This document shows positions 26,091 to 35,831 of a stretch of DNA of 64,000 nucleotides, in pieces. Under the pieces are notes generated by a model that worked only from the letters and a program-made list of their open reading frames with translations, was not told the DNA's origin and did not search any database. Each line of letters begins with the position of its first letter. Position 1 is the stretch's first letter. The DNA is from Spirochaetota bacterium (GTDB taxonomy: Bacteria > Spirochaetota > Spirochaetia > Sphaerochaetales > Sphaerochaetaceae). The stretch is from NCBI GenBank assembly GCA_023401595.1, contig JAEXDQ010000040.1:52667-116666 (forward strand), given 5' to 3'. A program made the position numbers and the translations under genes.

Positions 26091-26116
26091 AGATAGTTTG
26101 GGCTATCTGATTTTTT
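26091..26116. terminator. Hairpin with T-run at the island left end
   Basis: CAGATAG-tttggg-CTATCTG is followed by ATTTTTT on the plus strand. The restriction operon ends 40 bases away on the opposite strand, so the stem may terminate either direction, though only the plus strand has the T-run. Confidence 0.5.
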
Positions 26117-26134
26117 GTTGCCATGCTGTTGCCA
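26117..26134. repeat. Arm-type repeat pair, left
   Basis: GTTGCCA at 26117-26123 and 26128-26134 are 11 bases apart. The same arrangement is found at 38154-38171 near the other island end. Paired short repeats inside each end are typical arm-type binding sites of tyrosine integrases. Confidence 0.5.
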
Positions 26135-26156
26135 CGAAATTATAACAGTTAATAAT

Positions 26157-26897
26157 TTACAGCCAAAATTCTGCGCACTTATCAAGCGCTACTTTTCGTT
26201 CCTTCCAATCAGGCATCAGCATAGCAAGAAAATCGTAAAACTGTTTGGAGTGGTTTGGGTGAATAAAGTGACAAAATTCATGCATTACCACATACTCAAT
26301 ACAGCTTCGGGGCGCTTCCAGCAACCGTTTATTTAATGTGATTATTCCTTTTTTCGATAGGCATGAACCCCACCGCGTATCCATATCACGAATGCGCAGT
26401 GCCGGCTGGGCTACACCGTATTTCTGGAACAGTGGATAAATTTCTGCCATAATCTCGCCGAACTGATCTTTGCATTGTTGATCTAAAAATCGTGTCACAA
26501 TGCACTCTTTGCGCTTTGCGTCCGTGGGATCTTTTGCCTGAAGAAAAATATACACACCATCTGAATGAATTGCATCTTTGGGACCTTCAAAAACCTTCAG
26601 CCGCAGCCCGCGTCCTAAAATGTAAAATGTCTCTCCGCTGATGTATTGTTTTGGCTGCGGGTTGTATTGCGCCAGCTCCCGAAAACGTTGCAGTGATGTC
26701 AGAATATATGCTCCCTTGCTGATCACAAATTCATCCATTTTATCAACTGGAACATTATCATTTGCCGACACATAAACGCTGCCGTCTTTTCTTATTCGAA
26801 GATTCAAGTTCTTGACTGGCTTTAGCTCCAAATGATAGACGATCTCTTTTCCATCGGACACAACTTTGCGGGGAATTGAAATTGATGTCATTCTCAA
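26157..26897 (-). CDS. YgjP-like M48/DUF45 metallopeptidase
   Basis: A 246-residue protein of the YgjP-like family. An N-terminal beta-rich part precedes the zinc motif HEFCHFIHPNHS (HExxH plus downstream His) near residues 205-216. The DTRWGSCLSKKGIITLNKRLLEAP stretch before it is typical of DUF45. It overlaps the stop of hsdR by four bases and so is the last gene of the type I restriction operon. YgjP-like genes are often linked to type I restriction loci, with unknown role. A protease acting on the restriction subunit, limiting self-damage, is conceivable but untested. Confidence 0.88.
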   Translation of the reverse strand: MRMTSISIPRKVVSDGKEIVYHLELKPVKNLNLRIRKDGSVYVSANDNVPVDKMDEFVISKGAYILTSLQRFRELAQYNPQPKQYISGETFYILGRGLRLKVFEGPKDAIHSDGVYIFLQAKDPTDAKRKECIVTRFLDQQCKDQFGEIMAEIYPLFQKYGVAQPALRIRDMDTRWGSCLSKKGIITLNKRLLEAPRSCIEYVVMHEFCHFIHPNHSKQFYDFLAMLMPDWKERKVALDKCAEFWL

Positions 26898-29800
26898 AAC
26901 CTCCGCAGAGCAACGGTTTTGACATTCTCAATGATCTTATCGATAACATTAAAGGAGAGCTTCAGTCCGCGTGTTTTCTCGTACTCATAAAACAGGTCAT
27001 CAATATCCTGTGAGATGCGATCATGAATGGTCTTGTTGTTTGTCCAGTCCACCTGACTATGCTTTGCAATGATCTTCGTAATTTCCTCAGCTATTTCTGC
27101 AACTAAATCCGGCTCAACGCTTGCAGACTTATCGTCATCGAGGATGGCGGAAAGCACACCGTAAAATGCCTGCGCATGAACATTGTTCTTAATGGATTCC
27201 GGGTAGCTTATAGAACTGCGTCCGACGTGATAATCTTCCATAATGGTACGCATCTTGGCCAGATACTCAGCCTCTGTAATTACTTGTTCTTTATACTGAT
27301 TCAACGCTTCTTTGATTCTCTTTGAAAAGCTGTCATAGTATGCGGGATTTTCATCATATTTCTCACTGATACTCTTTGTCATGCGGCTTGCGATTGCATC
27401 GGCTTTCGCACGAAGTGACCCAAGCTCGTCCAGTTCCTTTTCAAAGTCATCTTTGTTCAGAATGTTAATCGGGCTTGTGATCTGGCAGACACCGGCTACA
27501 GATAAGTGAGTATCTAAAAGGTTTTGCATCAGTGGTTCGTATTCACTGTTGTCTATGGCATCGCAATAGCGGATCTTCACACTGCGGCGCACCTTTGCAA
27601 GGAAGATGAATGTACCCTGATATTTTTTTAGTTCATCCTTTGAAACAGCGACATAGGCTTGCTCGGAATTCAGCACCAGATTGAGAGCCTTTCCAAAGGC
27701 GCACAGGAGATTATAAAAGTCTTCACGGATTTTATCATTCGCAAGAAAAACCTCCACTTCTTCTGCGTCTGCCATATTTCGAACAGCAGTAAACAGCTCG
27801 ATCAGTCGGGTATACGAATCGCGCAAGGCTCCGACCGATGACATAACATCCACAACCACGCCCTTCAAGTCTCCACTGTCGAAGTTCTCAAGGCCAGCAC
27901 CACTGTACATATCCATCGCGGTATCCAACTTTTCAATCAGGCCCCGATAATCAACGATCAGGCCGTAGTCCTTGCCTTCGTGAAGCCGATTGGTGCGGGC
28001 TATGGCCTGCAAAAGGCCATGCTCTTTCAGTTCCTTGTCGATGTATAGCACTTGGCAAATGGGTACGTCAAAGCCCGTGAGGAGCTTGCTACAAACGACG
28101 AGAATGTCGATTTCGCCGTCGCAGAACTTGTTTTTCATGGCCTCTTCATAACGGTCTGCATCGCCGTACTGGCGCATCATTTTGTTCCAGTACGCCACGA
28201 CCTTATCATCAGTACCTTCGTCCATCTCATCAACGCTTTCACGCATATCCGGTGGGGAGATAACCACAGCGCAGGTCAAGTCTCCGAACTGCTCAAAGCA
28301 CTCAAGATAGCGAACCGCATCTCTTTTATAGTTCGTGGCAAGCATAGCTTTAAATCCGGTGTTTTTATAGCCCTCAATGAAATGAGTGTTAATATCAAGG
28401 GCAATACGCTTAATTCGCGCATCGGTGGATGTCAGGCGGCGAATACTGCTCCATTTTTTTGCCAAATCTTCTTTCTGCGCATCCGTCAGCCGCCTGGTGG
28501 TCTGCTCAAACCAAAGGTCGATGTTTTCCTCATCAACATTCTGATCCACAAAACGCCCCTCGTAGATAAGCGGAACAATAGCTCCGTCATCCACACCGTC
28601 TTTTATCGTGTACTTATGGATCAGCTTACCAAACTTGGACATGGTGTTCTTTTCTTTCTTCATCAAAGGCGTTCCGGTAAAGCCAATATAGCAAGCGTTC
28701 GGAAATACGCTGCGCATCTTTGTTGCCATCAGGCCGTAATTTGAGCGGTGGCTCTCGTCCACCAGAATAAAGACGTCTCTGGACTCGTTTTTAGTCGCCA
28801 TACGTTCAGCGGTATTGAACTTGTTAATGATACTCGTGATCACATCAGCTTTACCGCTGTTTACAAGTTCAACAAGATGCCGCCCACTGGTTGCACGGGC
28901 AGGGTTCAACCGCGTGTGCGCAAAGGTAGCTGCAATTTGCCCATCCAGCTCTTTACGGTCAGTTACAATTACAACTCTGGGATGGCAGTCTGTTAGCTCC
29001 ATGAGGATATACTTTGCCAGCATGCCCATGATCAAACTCTTGCCGCTGCCTTGCGTATGCCATATAACACCGCTTTGGCGATTACCGCGCTCGTCGATTT
29101 CACCAATGGTTTTTACAATCTCCTTAATTGCAAAATACTGCTGATAGCGGCAGATTTTTTTGACATTGGCGTCATAGAGAATGAAATACCGCATAATCTC
29201 CATGACACGTTCTTTGCTAAACAGTGAAATAATGTTTTTATCTTGTTCGGTGGGTATACGGTCATCAAGCAGCCACACAAGCTGGCGACTCATAAATGCT
29301 TCGTTTTGCTCTTTCCAGACATTCCAGAACTTTTTCGGAGCTCCGGCTGTGGCGTATTTGACAGCATTCTTGTTGGTAGCCATAACGATCTGAGCGTACT
29401 TGAAGAGCTGAGGGATATAGTCCGCCTGCTGATTACGCACGGTCTGTTCCACCGCCTGATCGACGGAAATCTGCGGTGCCTTACATTCGATCACAGCAAA
29501 GGGAATACCATTGATAAACAACACAATATCGGGGCGAGCATTATGCTGCTTGTCCTGACTTTCAACGGCATATTCCTCTGTCACATGATAAAGATTGTTT
29601 TCAGGGTGTTCCCAGTCAATGTACCTAAGGTTAAAACTGAGCATTTTCCCGTCGCCCACAGTTTCTGGATAGCTTTTACCCAGCAGCAGTGCGTCATAAA
29701 TTTTCTCACTGGTACGAACAAGCCCATCTGTCAGAGGCTCGTCCAAGTCTTCCATAGCCCGCTCAATATTAGCGGCAGAAAACTCGTTTTCTGCGCCGGC

Positions 29801-29983
29801 GTATGTGTAGCGGTTCAGTCGACGAAGCTGGCCGCGCAGAATATCTCGGAGCAGCACATGGTAACCACTGCCGCGCTGCATAGCGCAGTCCTCCGGAGAT
29901 ATGTAGGTATAGCCCATGGCACGCAGCAAATCAATGGCAGGCTGCTGGCTGGCGTTCTTTTCAAGATAGAGGTCAGGGTTCAT
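26894..29983 (-). CDS. hsdR: Type I restriction enzyme, R subunit
   Basis: A 1029-residue HsdR. The N-terminal nuclease domain has ARPDIVLFINGIPFAVIECK (the PD...ExK core). The translocase motor has Walker A QGSGKSLIMGM, motif II DESHRSNYG, FTGTPL, and late helicase motif ARTNRLHEGKDYG. It cuts unmethylated DNA after ATP-driven translocation in complex with HsdM and HsdS. The start at 29983 follows GGAGGC; the open frame extends 21 codons upstream without support. It is intact, so the system may be active. Confidence 0.96.
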   Translation of the reverse strand: MNPDLYLEKNASQQPAIDLLRAMGYTYISPEDCAMQRGSGYHVLLRDILRGQLRRLNRYTYAGAENEFSAANIERAMEDLDEPLTDGLVRTSEKIYDALLLGKSYPETVGDGKMLSFNLRYIDWEHPENNLYHVTEEYAVESQDKQHNARPDIVLFINGIPFAVIECKAPQISVDQAVEQTVRNQQADYIPQLFKYAQIVMATNKNAVKYATAGAPKKFWNVWKEQNEAFMSRQLVWLLDDRIPTEQDKNIISLFSKERVMEIMRYFILYDANVKKICRYQQYFAIKEIVKTIGEIDERGNRQSGVIWHTQGSGKSLIMGMLAKYILMELTDCHPRVVIVTDRKELDGQIAATFAHTRLNPARATSGRHLVELVNSGKADVITSIINKFNTAERMATKNESRDVFILVDESHRSNYGLMATKMRSVFPNACYIGFTGTPLMKKEKNTMSKFGKLIHKYTIKDGVDDGAIVPLIYEGRFVDQNVDEENIDLWFEQTTRRLTDAQKEDLAKKWSSIRRLTSTDARIKRIALDINTHFIEGYKNTGFKAMLATNYKRDAVRYLECFEQFGDLTCAVVISPPDMRESVDEMDEGTDDKVVAYWNKMMRQYGDADRYEEAMKNKFCDGEIDILVVCSKLLTGFDVPICQVLYIDKELKEHGLLQAIARTNRLHEGKDYGLIVDYRGLIEKLDTAMDMYSGAGLENFDSGDLKGVVVDVMSSVGALRDSYTRLIELFTAVRNMADAEEVEVFLANDKIREDFYNLLCAFGKALNLVLNSEQAYVAVSKDELKKYQGTFIFLAKVRRSVKIRYCDAIDNSEYEPLMQNLLDTHLSVAGVCQITSPINILNKDDFEKELDELGSLRAKADAIASRMTKSISEKYDENPAYYDSFSKRIKEALNQYKEQVITEAEYLAKMRTIMEDYHVGRSSISYPESIKNNVHAQAFYGVLSAILDDDKSASVEPDLVAEIAEEITKIIAKHSQVDWTNNKTIHDRISQDIDDLFYEYEKTRGLKLSFNVIDKIIENVKTVALRRF

Positions 29984-30054
29984 ATTGAGCCTCCTTGATA
30001 TGATATCTATAAAACCAGGAATAGCGGAGCAGTGTAAAACACACAATTTATACT

Positions 30055-30597
30055 CTATTCATTGGGGAAATATCTACGGCGTACATTATCAGAAATAAGC
30101 ACCTTAACTTCATTATTATCAGGTAGCGCTTTCTGATATGTTTTATTGCATCTCAAACAATGCAGTTGTCCATAACCACAAGCGCAGGTTAAGGGGGTTT
30201 CACACTCAGAACATATAGGATGCAAATTTTCAATGTCATATTTACCGTAGAGAGTCTTTTCCCATGTCCATCTCCATTGATATCCCAAGATGTAGTCTTT
30301 GGTATATTCCAAGAATGGTGGATCTTTTTGTACAATTTTTTTGCTGTCCAAATACTTTGACCAAATATATAGTGCAAAAACAAGGGCAGCTATTCCCGTA
30401 ATTACCCACCACACCTTTAACTTGAGATTCAAGAAGGCAAAAACACCGTTCCATACAGAAGATAATATTGCGGCAATTGTACTAAAGATCCTTTCAGCCG
30501 TAATAAGGTCTATAACAATTGTAACCAGCAAAACTGTTAGTCCACTACCAATGGCTATTGTCCAAGGGTTCATAAAAAATTCCTTTGTTTTTTTCAT
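30055..30597 (-). CDS. Membrane protein with zinc-finger tail, in the hsd operon
   Basis: A 180-residue protein with two hydrophobic helices (about 12-32 and 62-83), then a tryptophan-rich segment (YQWRWTWEK). The C-terminal cysteine cluster is CSEC...CACGYGQLHCLRCNKTY, likely a zinc ribbon. It starts inside the last codons of hsdS (four-base overlap) and lies 71 bases before hsdR, so it belongs to the restriction operon. I do not recognise a named family. A membrane-anchored nucleic-acid or protein sensor is possible, but function is unknown. Confidence 0.72.
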   Translation of the reverse strand: MKKTKEFFMNPWTIAIGSGLTVLLVTIVIDLITAERIFSTIAAILSSVWNGVFAFLNLKLKVWWVITGIAALVFALYIWSKYLDSKKIVQKDPPFLEYTKDYILGYQWRWTWEKTLYGKYDIENLHPICSECETPLTCACGYGQLHCLRCNKTYQKALPDNNEVKVLISDNVRRRYFPNE

Positions 30598-31850
30598 ACT
30601 TTAACCCTCACAATGCCCGTCAGCAAAAGCTGCATCAAGACTTTTTTAAATTTTTGCATTTCTTCTAACTTACGCTGGTGAAGGGTGATAGCGGTGTCTA
30701 ACTTCTGAAAAAAGGAACCGATTTTCTGTTGTTCAGACTTTTCTCTTGGTATTGCAAACTCTGTCTTTGAAACAAAATTCCAATCAGAACGAGGCATTTT
30801 TGAGCCAGCTGATAGATTTGCTGCATCCATGAAAGAGTTAGTTTGAATCAAATAATATAAGAACTTTGAATCATTATCATTGCTGTGTAAAACCCACCAA
30901 TCACCAACAGCAATGCCCTTAAAATCAGGCAAAAGCCAATTTTTAAGGTAGGGACGGAGTTTTCCAAAAAGAACATCACCTTGCTCGAATGCTAGTCCAG
31001 CTTTTGTACTTTTCTTTTCGTCTAAGTTTTTGTTTAAGGTTCCTGTGCCTGCAATTACATCTTCATATTCAACTCTTGGCAAGCCAGCTATTTTACAGGC
31101 ATTTGATGTTCTGTTAGTAATATCTTCGAACTTACGCTGTTCCCAAGCATTAGTGAAGCTTGGAAAGCGAGCATCGGGTACGACCTTTCCTTTTCGCGGA
31201 AACATTTTTGACAAGCAGGCCTTTTTCAATTTCTTGATTTCTTCAATCATGCGCTGTTGCAGCTCAATCACCTTGTCCTGCATGGTGAGAATGGCAGCGA
31301 TTTTTTGCTGTTCAGCAATAGTGGGCAGTATAAGTTTGCTTTTCATAAACCGGTCTTGCCCAAGAGTTCTGTTTCGACCCGCCCCACCTGGCGAGGCGGC
31401 TTCCAGGATGTCAGTTCCTCGTTTTGTCAGAAGATACATGATCAGATAGTCGATATCGATTTTATTCGCAATCGGTCGGTACATTGGAAAGCGATGGGAG
31501 CCAATCATTCCAATTTCGTTTGCTGTCGTTTTGCCAACGGCCTGTTCCCACGCAAAAACAATGTTGAGGACAAAGCAATCTGGTTCAATCCAGAATACCG
31601 ACTTATTACCTAAAGACTCTCCGCTTACAGGTTCTTTGTAAAACAGTCCTTTCCCGTGGGATCGGATACCGATTTGTGTATACATGGTATCCATCTCCAC
31701 AGCAACCGGCTTTTCCACTCGCTCCAGGCAGTCCTCAATCAAGCAAGTTTTCCACTCTTCCGGAAAAATTCCTGACTTTGTTTTTTTATAACCCTCCGGC
31801 ACGTTTCTGTGCCGGATTTGTTCAATTCGTTGTTTTATTTCTGGTGTCAT
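30594..31850 (-). CDS. hsdS: Type I restriction enzyme, specificity subunit
   Basis: A 418-residue HsdS with two target recognition domains: TRD1 at about 25-185 and TRD2 at about 235-385. Each is followed by a conserved helical spacer: EQQKIAAILTMQDKVIELQQ after the first, EQQKIGSFFQKLDTAITLHQ after the second. It defines the bipartite DNA target of the methylase and nuclease. The upstream neighbour is the TIGR04141-type gene, with a 24-base gap. A second, shorter S-like gene sits at the start of the operon. Confidence 0.95.
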   Translation of the reverse strand: MTPEIKQRIEQIRHRNVPEGYKKTKSGIFPEEWKTCLIEDCLERVEKPVAVEMDTMYTQIGIRSHGKGLFYKEPVSGESLGNKSVFWIEPDCFVLNIVFAWEQAVGKTTANEIGMIGSHRFPMYRPIANKIDIDYLIMYLLTKRGTDILEAASPGGAGRNRTLGQDRFMKSKLILPTIAEQQKIAAILTMQDKVIELQQRMIEEIKKLKKACLSKMFPRKGKVVPDARFPSFTNAWEQRKFEDITNRTSNACKIAGLPRVEYEDVIAGTGTLNKNLDEKKSTKAGLAFEQGDVLFGKLRPYLKNWLLPDFKGIAVGDWWVLHSNDNDSKFLYYLIQTNSFMDAANLSAGSKMPRSDWNFVSKTEFAIPREKSEQQKIGSFFQKLDTAITLHQRKLEEMQKFKKVLMQLLLTGIVRVKV

Positions 31851-31874
31851 ATTTGTCCTCCACCATGTTAATGA

Positions 31875-33611
31875 TTAAAGCACTTGTATCCTTAATTCGA
31901 TGCCCTGCTGGAAACAGCGAAGAATCAACGCATTCAAACAATGCTTTGCGATGTTTGAGGCATTGTCGAGCAAAGTTTTGTTTGCCGGCCGAATTGCTAT
32001 AATATAACGAATGGGCTTGTCTTTCACACACTCAAGGAATTCATCGACCGTAGAGAATACAGTTGTGATGTTTTTGCCAACAGTATGCGCTGATGCTTTT
32101 GTGTACAATGTGCGCAAGTAGGATTCATTGTTGAAGTGCTTGATGTCCATAATCTTAGTAACCGATAGCTCAACCTGTCGATCCAGCGCACGCATATCGC
32201 AGTCAAACCCATCTTTTACATGCACTATTGTCAATGTTTCATTATCGAACTTCAGTAAATCAGCGAACTCAATATAATCTGGCTTTACCTTATGCAAATG
32301 AATGTAGTCTTCCTGTGTAGACACCATTTCGTTAAACCAGTCCTCATCCTTTCCTGGTGACCACTGTGTCTTTATTTCATAAGTTTGAAATTCTTTACGA
32401 AGTTTTCCCTGAAGGGAATCATTGAGCCGATCCCTATATGATTCGCTTAGGAGATAGTATTTCCCGTAGAAAATAAAGTAGTTTTTACCAGTTACTTGGA
32501 TTTCTCCAGAAATATGTTGAAGCAATGGCGCATCTGTAACACAGATATCATCTCCTTTGTCTGCACGAATGTTTACATCGTGAACAAAAGTATTGAATGC
32601 AGCAGGTGTGTCAGGATTTCCGTCCAAATACGCAGTATAAGCAGTTGATATAGCTCCGGTGGAAGCGTAATCATCACTGCTGGCATATTCAGTTCCCGAT
32701 ACTGAATCATAGAACACATATGTATCTGCAGATATATATGTAGCAGTGTCTTCGTGGAACAGATCGAACGGAAGTTCCCTGCCTGCACCAATCGCTGCAT
32801 ACATTGTTTCTATAACGGCATCGTTGTTTGCTGATATTACAGCGTCGTGCTTCTTGGCATTAATGGGGGCAATCAAGTTGAAGCGGTCCTGATAGTTCTC
32901 GAAATCATAACCATCAATAATCATCAGCAAATGAAGAAGTCCGTCAAAGTTCAGAGCACTACTGAACTGCACAAAGTTCTTTGCGGTAACTTTCATGCTC
33001 TGTTTTTTTGAAGTTGCCTCAAGATTCAGAAGTGACCTTACTTTAGAAGCATCTTTGAGTCGGCCTGTCACCTCTTTGAACACTGTATCCAAGGCGCTTA
33101 CATCGATAAAGTCAATCTCATTTGAATACACCGTCTTTGTACTGTGAACGATACTGGACATAGCATTGCTATCCAGTGAAGTAATCTTAAATTTTTCCTC
33201 AAAGATGCTGGCGACAACTAAACCAAACTTTGGAAGCGAGTATGCTTCAATCATGCGGAAGCCTTGGCCGGTGGTAACTGCATAAATGTGCGTATCGTTC
33301 CAGATAAACAAAACAGAGGATGCACTGCGAGGATAAAAAGTTACAGCCTGCTGATCTTCGGCGATGAACGGTTTACAAAATGATGAAAACTTGCTCTGAT
33401 AATTATCGTCGCCTCGAAAATACAAGCTTACAGAAAAGCCGCCTGTATTTATCCCAGGCTTAAGCGTCTGCAGTTCATACTTATCATCAGCACTCATTAA
33501 AGTTGCTAATACATCTTCGATAGAGGGAGCGGGTGTCCCATTTACTCCCGGCAATCTATTTCTATCAATCAAGAAAATATTATGGGTTTTCGTATTTTTA
33601 GGACGAGCCAC
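31875..33611 (-). CDS. TIGR04141/DUF6119 family protein in the restriction operon
   Basis: A 578-residue protein whose features match the 'sporadically distributed' TIGR04141 (DUF6119) family. These are an N-terminal NIFLIDR strand, FNLIAPI in the middle, and a C-terminal region with KPDYIEFADLLKFDNETLTIVHVKDGFDCDMRALDRQVELS pattern elements. There D and the HVK triplet look like a degenerate PD-(D/E)xK nuclease core. The GTG at 33609-33611 follows GGGAGGG and is preferred over the upstream TTG. It is placed between hsdM and hsdS with 24-base gaps on both sides, so it is co-expressed with the modification genes. Its role is unknown. Confidence 0.8.
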   Translation of the reverse strand: MARPKNTKTHNIFLIDRNRLPGVNGTPAPSIEDVLATLMSADDKYELQTLKPGINTGGFSVSLYFRGDDNYQSKFSSFCKPFIAEDQQAVTFYPRSASSVLFIWNDTHIYAVTTGQGFRMIEAYSLPKFGLVVASIFEEKFKITSLDSNAMSSIVHSTKTVYSNEIDFIDVSALDTVFKEVTGRLKDASKVRSLLNLEATSKKQSMKVTAKNFVQFSSALNFDGLLHLLMIIDGYDFENYQDRFNLIAPINAKKHDAVISANNDAVIETMYAAIGAGRELPFDLFHEDTATYISADTYVFYDSVSGTEYASSDDYASTGAISTAYTAYLDGNPDTPAAFNTFVHDVNIRADKGDDICVTDAPLLQHISGEIQVTGKNYFIFYGKYYLLSESYRDRLNDSLQGKLRKEFQTYEIKTQWSPGKDEDWFNEMVSTQEDYIHLHKVKPDYIEFADLLKFDNETLTIVHVKDGFDCDMRALDRQVELSVTKIMDIKHFNNESYLRTLYTKASAHTVGKNITTVFSTVDEFLECVKDKPIRYIIAIRPANKTLLDNASNIAKHCLNALILRCFQQGIELRIQVL

Positions 33612-33635
33612 ACTGATCCCTCCCAATATTTCAGT

Positions 33636-35171
33636 TTATAGTCCCAGCTCTTTCAGATACTTCGCCATCTGTGCCTGTACCTCGGCTAATTCAGCCTCGA
33701 TGCTGGCAATATTCTGCTTCACCTCGTCGATGTCCACCAGTTCTTCTTCCTCAAAGGTATCCACATAGCGAGGAATATTCAGGTTGAAGTCATTCTCCTT
33801 GATTTCATCGAAGGACGCAATATACGCGTACTTGTCAACGCTCTGGCGTGCATCGTAGGTGCTGACAATTTTGGCTATATCCTCATCGCGCAGGATATTC
33901 TGGTTCTTGCCTTTTTCATAGTTTCCATCGCCGGAAGCATCGATGAAGAGTACATCCCGGCGTGTGCGGTTTTTCTTAAACACCAGAATGCAGGCGGGAA
34001 TACCGGTACCGTAGAACAGGTTTGCCGGCAGACCGATGACTGCATCCAGCAGGTTCATTTCCACAAGCTGCTTGCGAATCTTACCCTCGCTGGCTCCACG
34101 GAAGAGAACGCCATGAGGAAGCACAATCGCCATACGACCGGTTTCGGCATCAAGGCTGTTGAGCATATGAAGTACGAAAGCATAGTCGCCCTTCGATGTT
34201 GGGGGAACCCCCCAGTCAAAACGCTTCCACGGGTCAAGGGAAGCTGCCATTTTCTCCTGCTTTTTACCCTTGGCATCCACCGGCGCGTTAGAGAGAAAAC
34301 CACTGTCCCACTTATCCAGACTGAACGGAGGATTCGCGACAACACACTGGAACTTCATGAGCTTGTCATCTTCAATGTTTTGCGGGTTCGCCAGCGTGTC
34401 GCCCTGCCAGATGCGGGCGTCATCCACACCGTGGAGGAACATATTCATGGTACAGAGTGACCAGGTCTGAGCGTTCAGCTCTTGCCCGTAGATGGCCACC
34501 TTACCGCTGGATACCTTTTTATAGGCCTTGAGCAGAAGACCGCCACTTCCGCAGGTGGGGTCATATATGCGGTCATTCTCCCTTGGCTTTACAAGGGAGG
34601 CCACCAGCTCGGAAACCTGACTGGGGGTAAAAAATTCGCCACCTTTTTTACCTGCATCTGAGGCAAAGTTTGCGATCATATATTCATAGGCGTCGCCGAT
34701 GATATCGGCAGAGCCAAGCTGACCGGGACGAAGGTCAATGCCGCTGAAATCCTCCAGCAGATTACGCAAAGTCGCGTTCTTTTCCTTTACGTCACCGAAG
34801 TCCACCTGAGAGTTAAAGTCGATGGCACGGAATACATTTCGAAGCTTACCACTGTTGTGTTCTTCTATGTGGGAGAGCGCGACATTGATTTTTTGACCGA
34901 TCTCGGAATCACTACGGTTTTCATACAGATAGTCAAATGTGGAATCCTCGTCCAAGGTAAAACGCTCGCGGCTCATAGCTCGTGCCACACGGCGTTCATC
35001 GCCATCGTACTGTTTCATGTATTCATCGTGCTTTTCCTTGGAAACATCGCTCAGATACTTCACAAAGAGCATAGACAAAATATAGTCTTTGTAGCGAGAG
35101 CTGTCTATTTTCCCCCGGAAGCTGTCACATGCGCTCCACAGAACGCGTTCAATATCACTTTTAGTCGTCAT
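33636..35171 (-). CDS. hsdM: Type I restriction-modification DNA methylase
   Basis: A 511-residue N6-adenine methyltransferase. An N-terminal helical HsdM domain is followed by the SAM-binding motif DPTCGSGG (204-211) and the catalytic NPPF (280-283). It methylates adenines in the target chosen by HsdS, protecting host DNA, and is part of the restriction complex. It overlaps the upstream half-S gene by 11 bases. It is intact and of usual length. Confidence 0.97.
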   Translation of the reverse strand: MTTKSDIERVLWSACDSFRGKIDSSRYKDYILSMLFVKYLSDVSKEKHDEYMKQYDGDERRVARAMSRERFTLDEDSTFDYLYENRSDSEIGQKINVALSHIEEHNSGKLRNVFRAIDFNSQVDFGDVKEKNATLRNLLEDFSGIDLRPGQLGSADIIGDAYEYMIANFASDAGKKGGEFFTPSQVSELVASLVKPRENDRIYDPTCGSGGLLLKAYKKVSSGKVAIYGQELNAQTWSLCTMNMFLHGVDDARIWQGDTLANPQNIEDDKLMKFQCVVANPPFSLDKWDSGFLSNAPVDAKGKKQEKMAASLDPWKRFDWGVPPTSKGDYAFVLHMLNSLDAETGRMAIVLPHGVLFRGASEGKIRKQLVEMNLLDAVIGLPANLFYGTGIPACILVFKKNRTRRDVLFIDASGDGNYEKGKNQNILRDEDIAKIVSTYDARQSVDKYAYIASFDEIKENDFNLNIPRYVDTFEEEELVDIDEVKQNIASIEAELAEVQAQMAKYLKELGL

Positions 35172-35778
35172 GGCGAGTACCTCTTCTCATCTGTTTTTGT
35201 ATCTCATTAATCATATTGGAATAGTACTTTTCTTTTTCTAACGCCAGCTTATTTAGAAGCTGATATTCTAGATGTGCCAACAGGTTCAACTCTGCAATTT
35301 TCTCCTGGTTTCCTATCGATAAAAGGCTCACTTCAAAATCAGCAAAATACCGTGGTTTGACAGCGCCAAGCATGTTGCTCGAAGTGTTTTCATATATCTG
35401 GCGTTTTACTTTAGGCGTATTCAAAAGCCAGTATAGGTACTCCGGCAAAATCCGGCTTGCATCCGTACGAATCACAACCATGTTCGATGAAATTACCATT
35501 CCCGATGTAGTGTCATCAATCAACACGGCAGTGTATGGTGCGGTCAGACGGATTACAACATCCCCTGTATGTGTCAGATACTCAGAACTCAGCGGTTCGA
35601 TTGCATCATATAAATCGACATTCTCAGTTTCAATATATCCAACTTGATTAATCGATCGTAAATTGATGAGTTGGTATCGATATTTCGTAGGCGTTTTTGA
35701 AAGCTTCCGTGATAATACCAGACCGCTCCGAACAGAAGCAACATCTCCGAGTTTCAGTTTCACCATCTCCTTTGTCAT
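35161..35778 (-). CDS. Short S-subunit-like protein with a single TRD
   Basis: A 205-residue protein resembling one half of a type I specificity subunit. LKLGDVASVRSGLVLSRKL opens a TRD-like region, followed by GDVVIRLTAPYTAVLI, LPEYLYWLLNT and the spacer-like SIGNQEKIAELNLLAHLEYQLLNKLALEKEKYY. It is the first gene of the operon and overlaps hsdM. Half-S proteins can dimerise to form a working specificity unit with a symmetric target, so the locus may have two specificities, or this protein may pair with HsdS. The start is uncertain: ATG 35778 lacks a ribosome site, while a GTG five codons inside follows AAAGGAG. Confidence 0.75.
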   Translation of the reverse strand: MTKEMVKLKLGDVASVRSGLVLSRKLSKTPTKYRYQLINLRSINQVGYIETENVDLYDAIEPLSSEYLTHTGDVVIRLTAPYTAVLIDDTTSGMVISSNMVVIRTDASRILPEYLYWLLNTPKVKRQIYENTSSNMLGAVKPRYFADFEVSLLSIGNQEKIAELNLLAHLEYQLLNKLALEKEKYYSNMINEIQKQMRRGTRHDD

Positions 35779-35831
35779 GAGGAAAAAATAACTCTAACAC
35801 AGTAAAAATGCTCTTAAACAAGCTTAATTAT

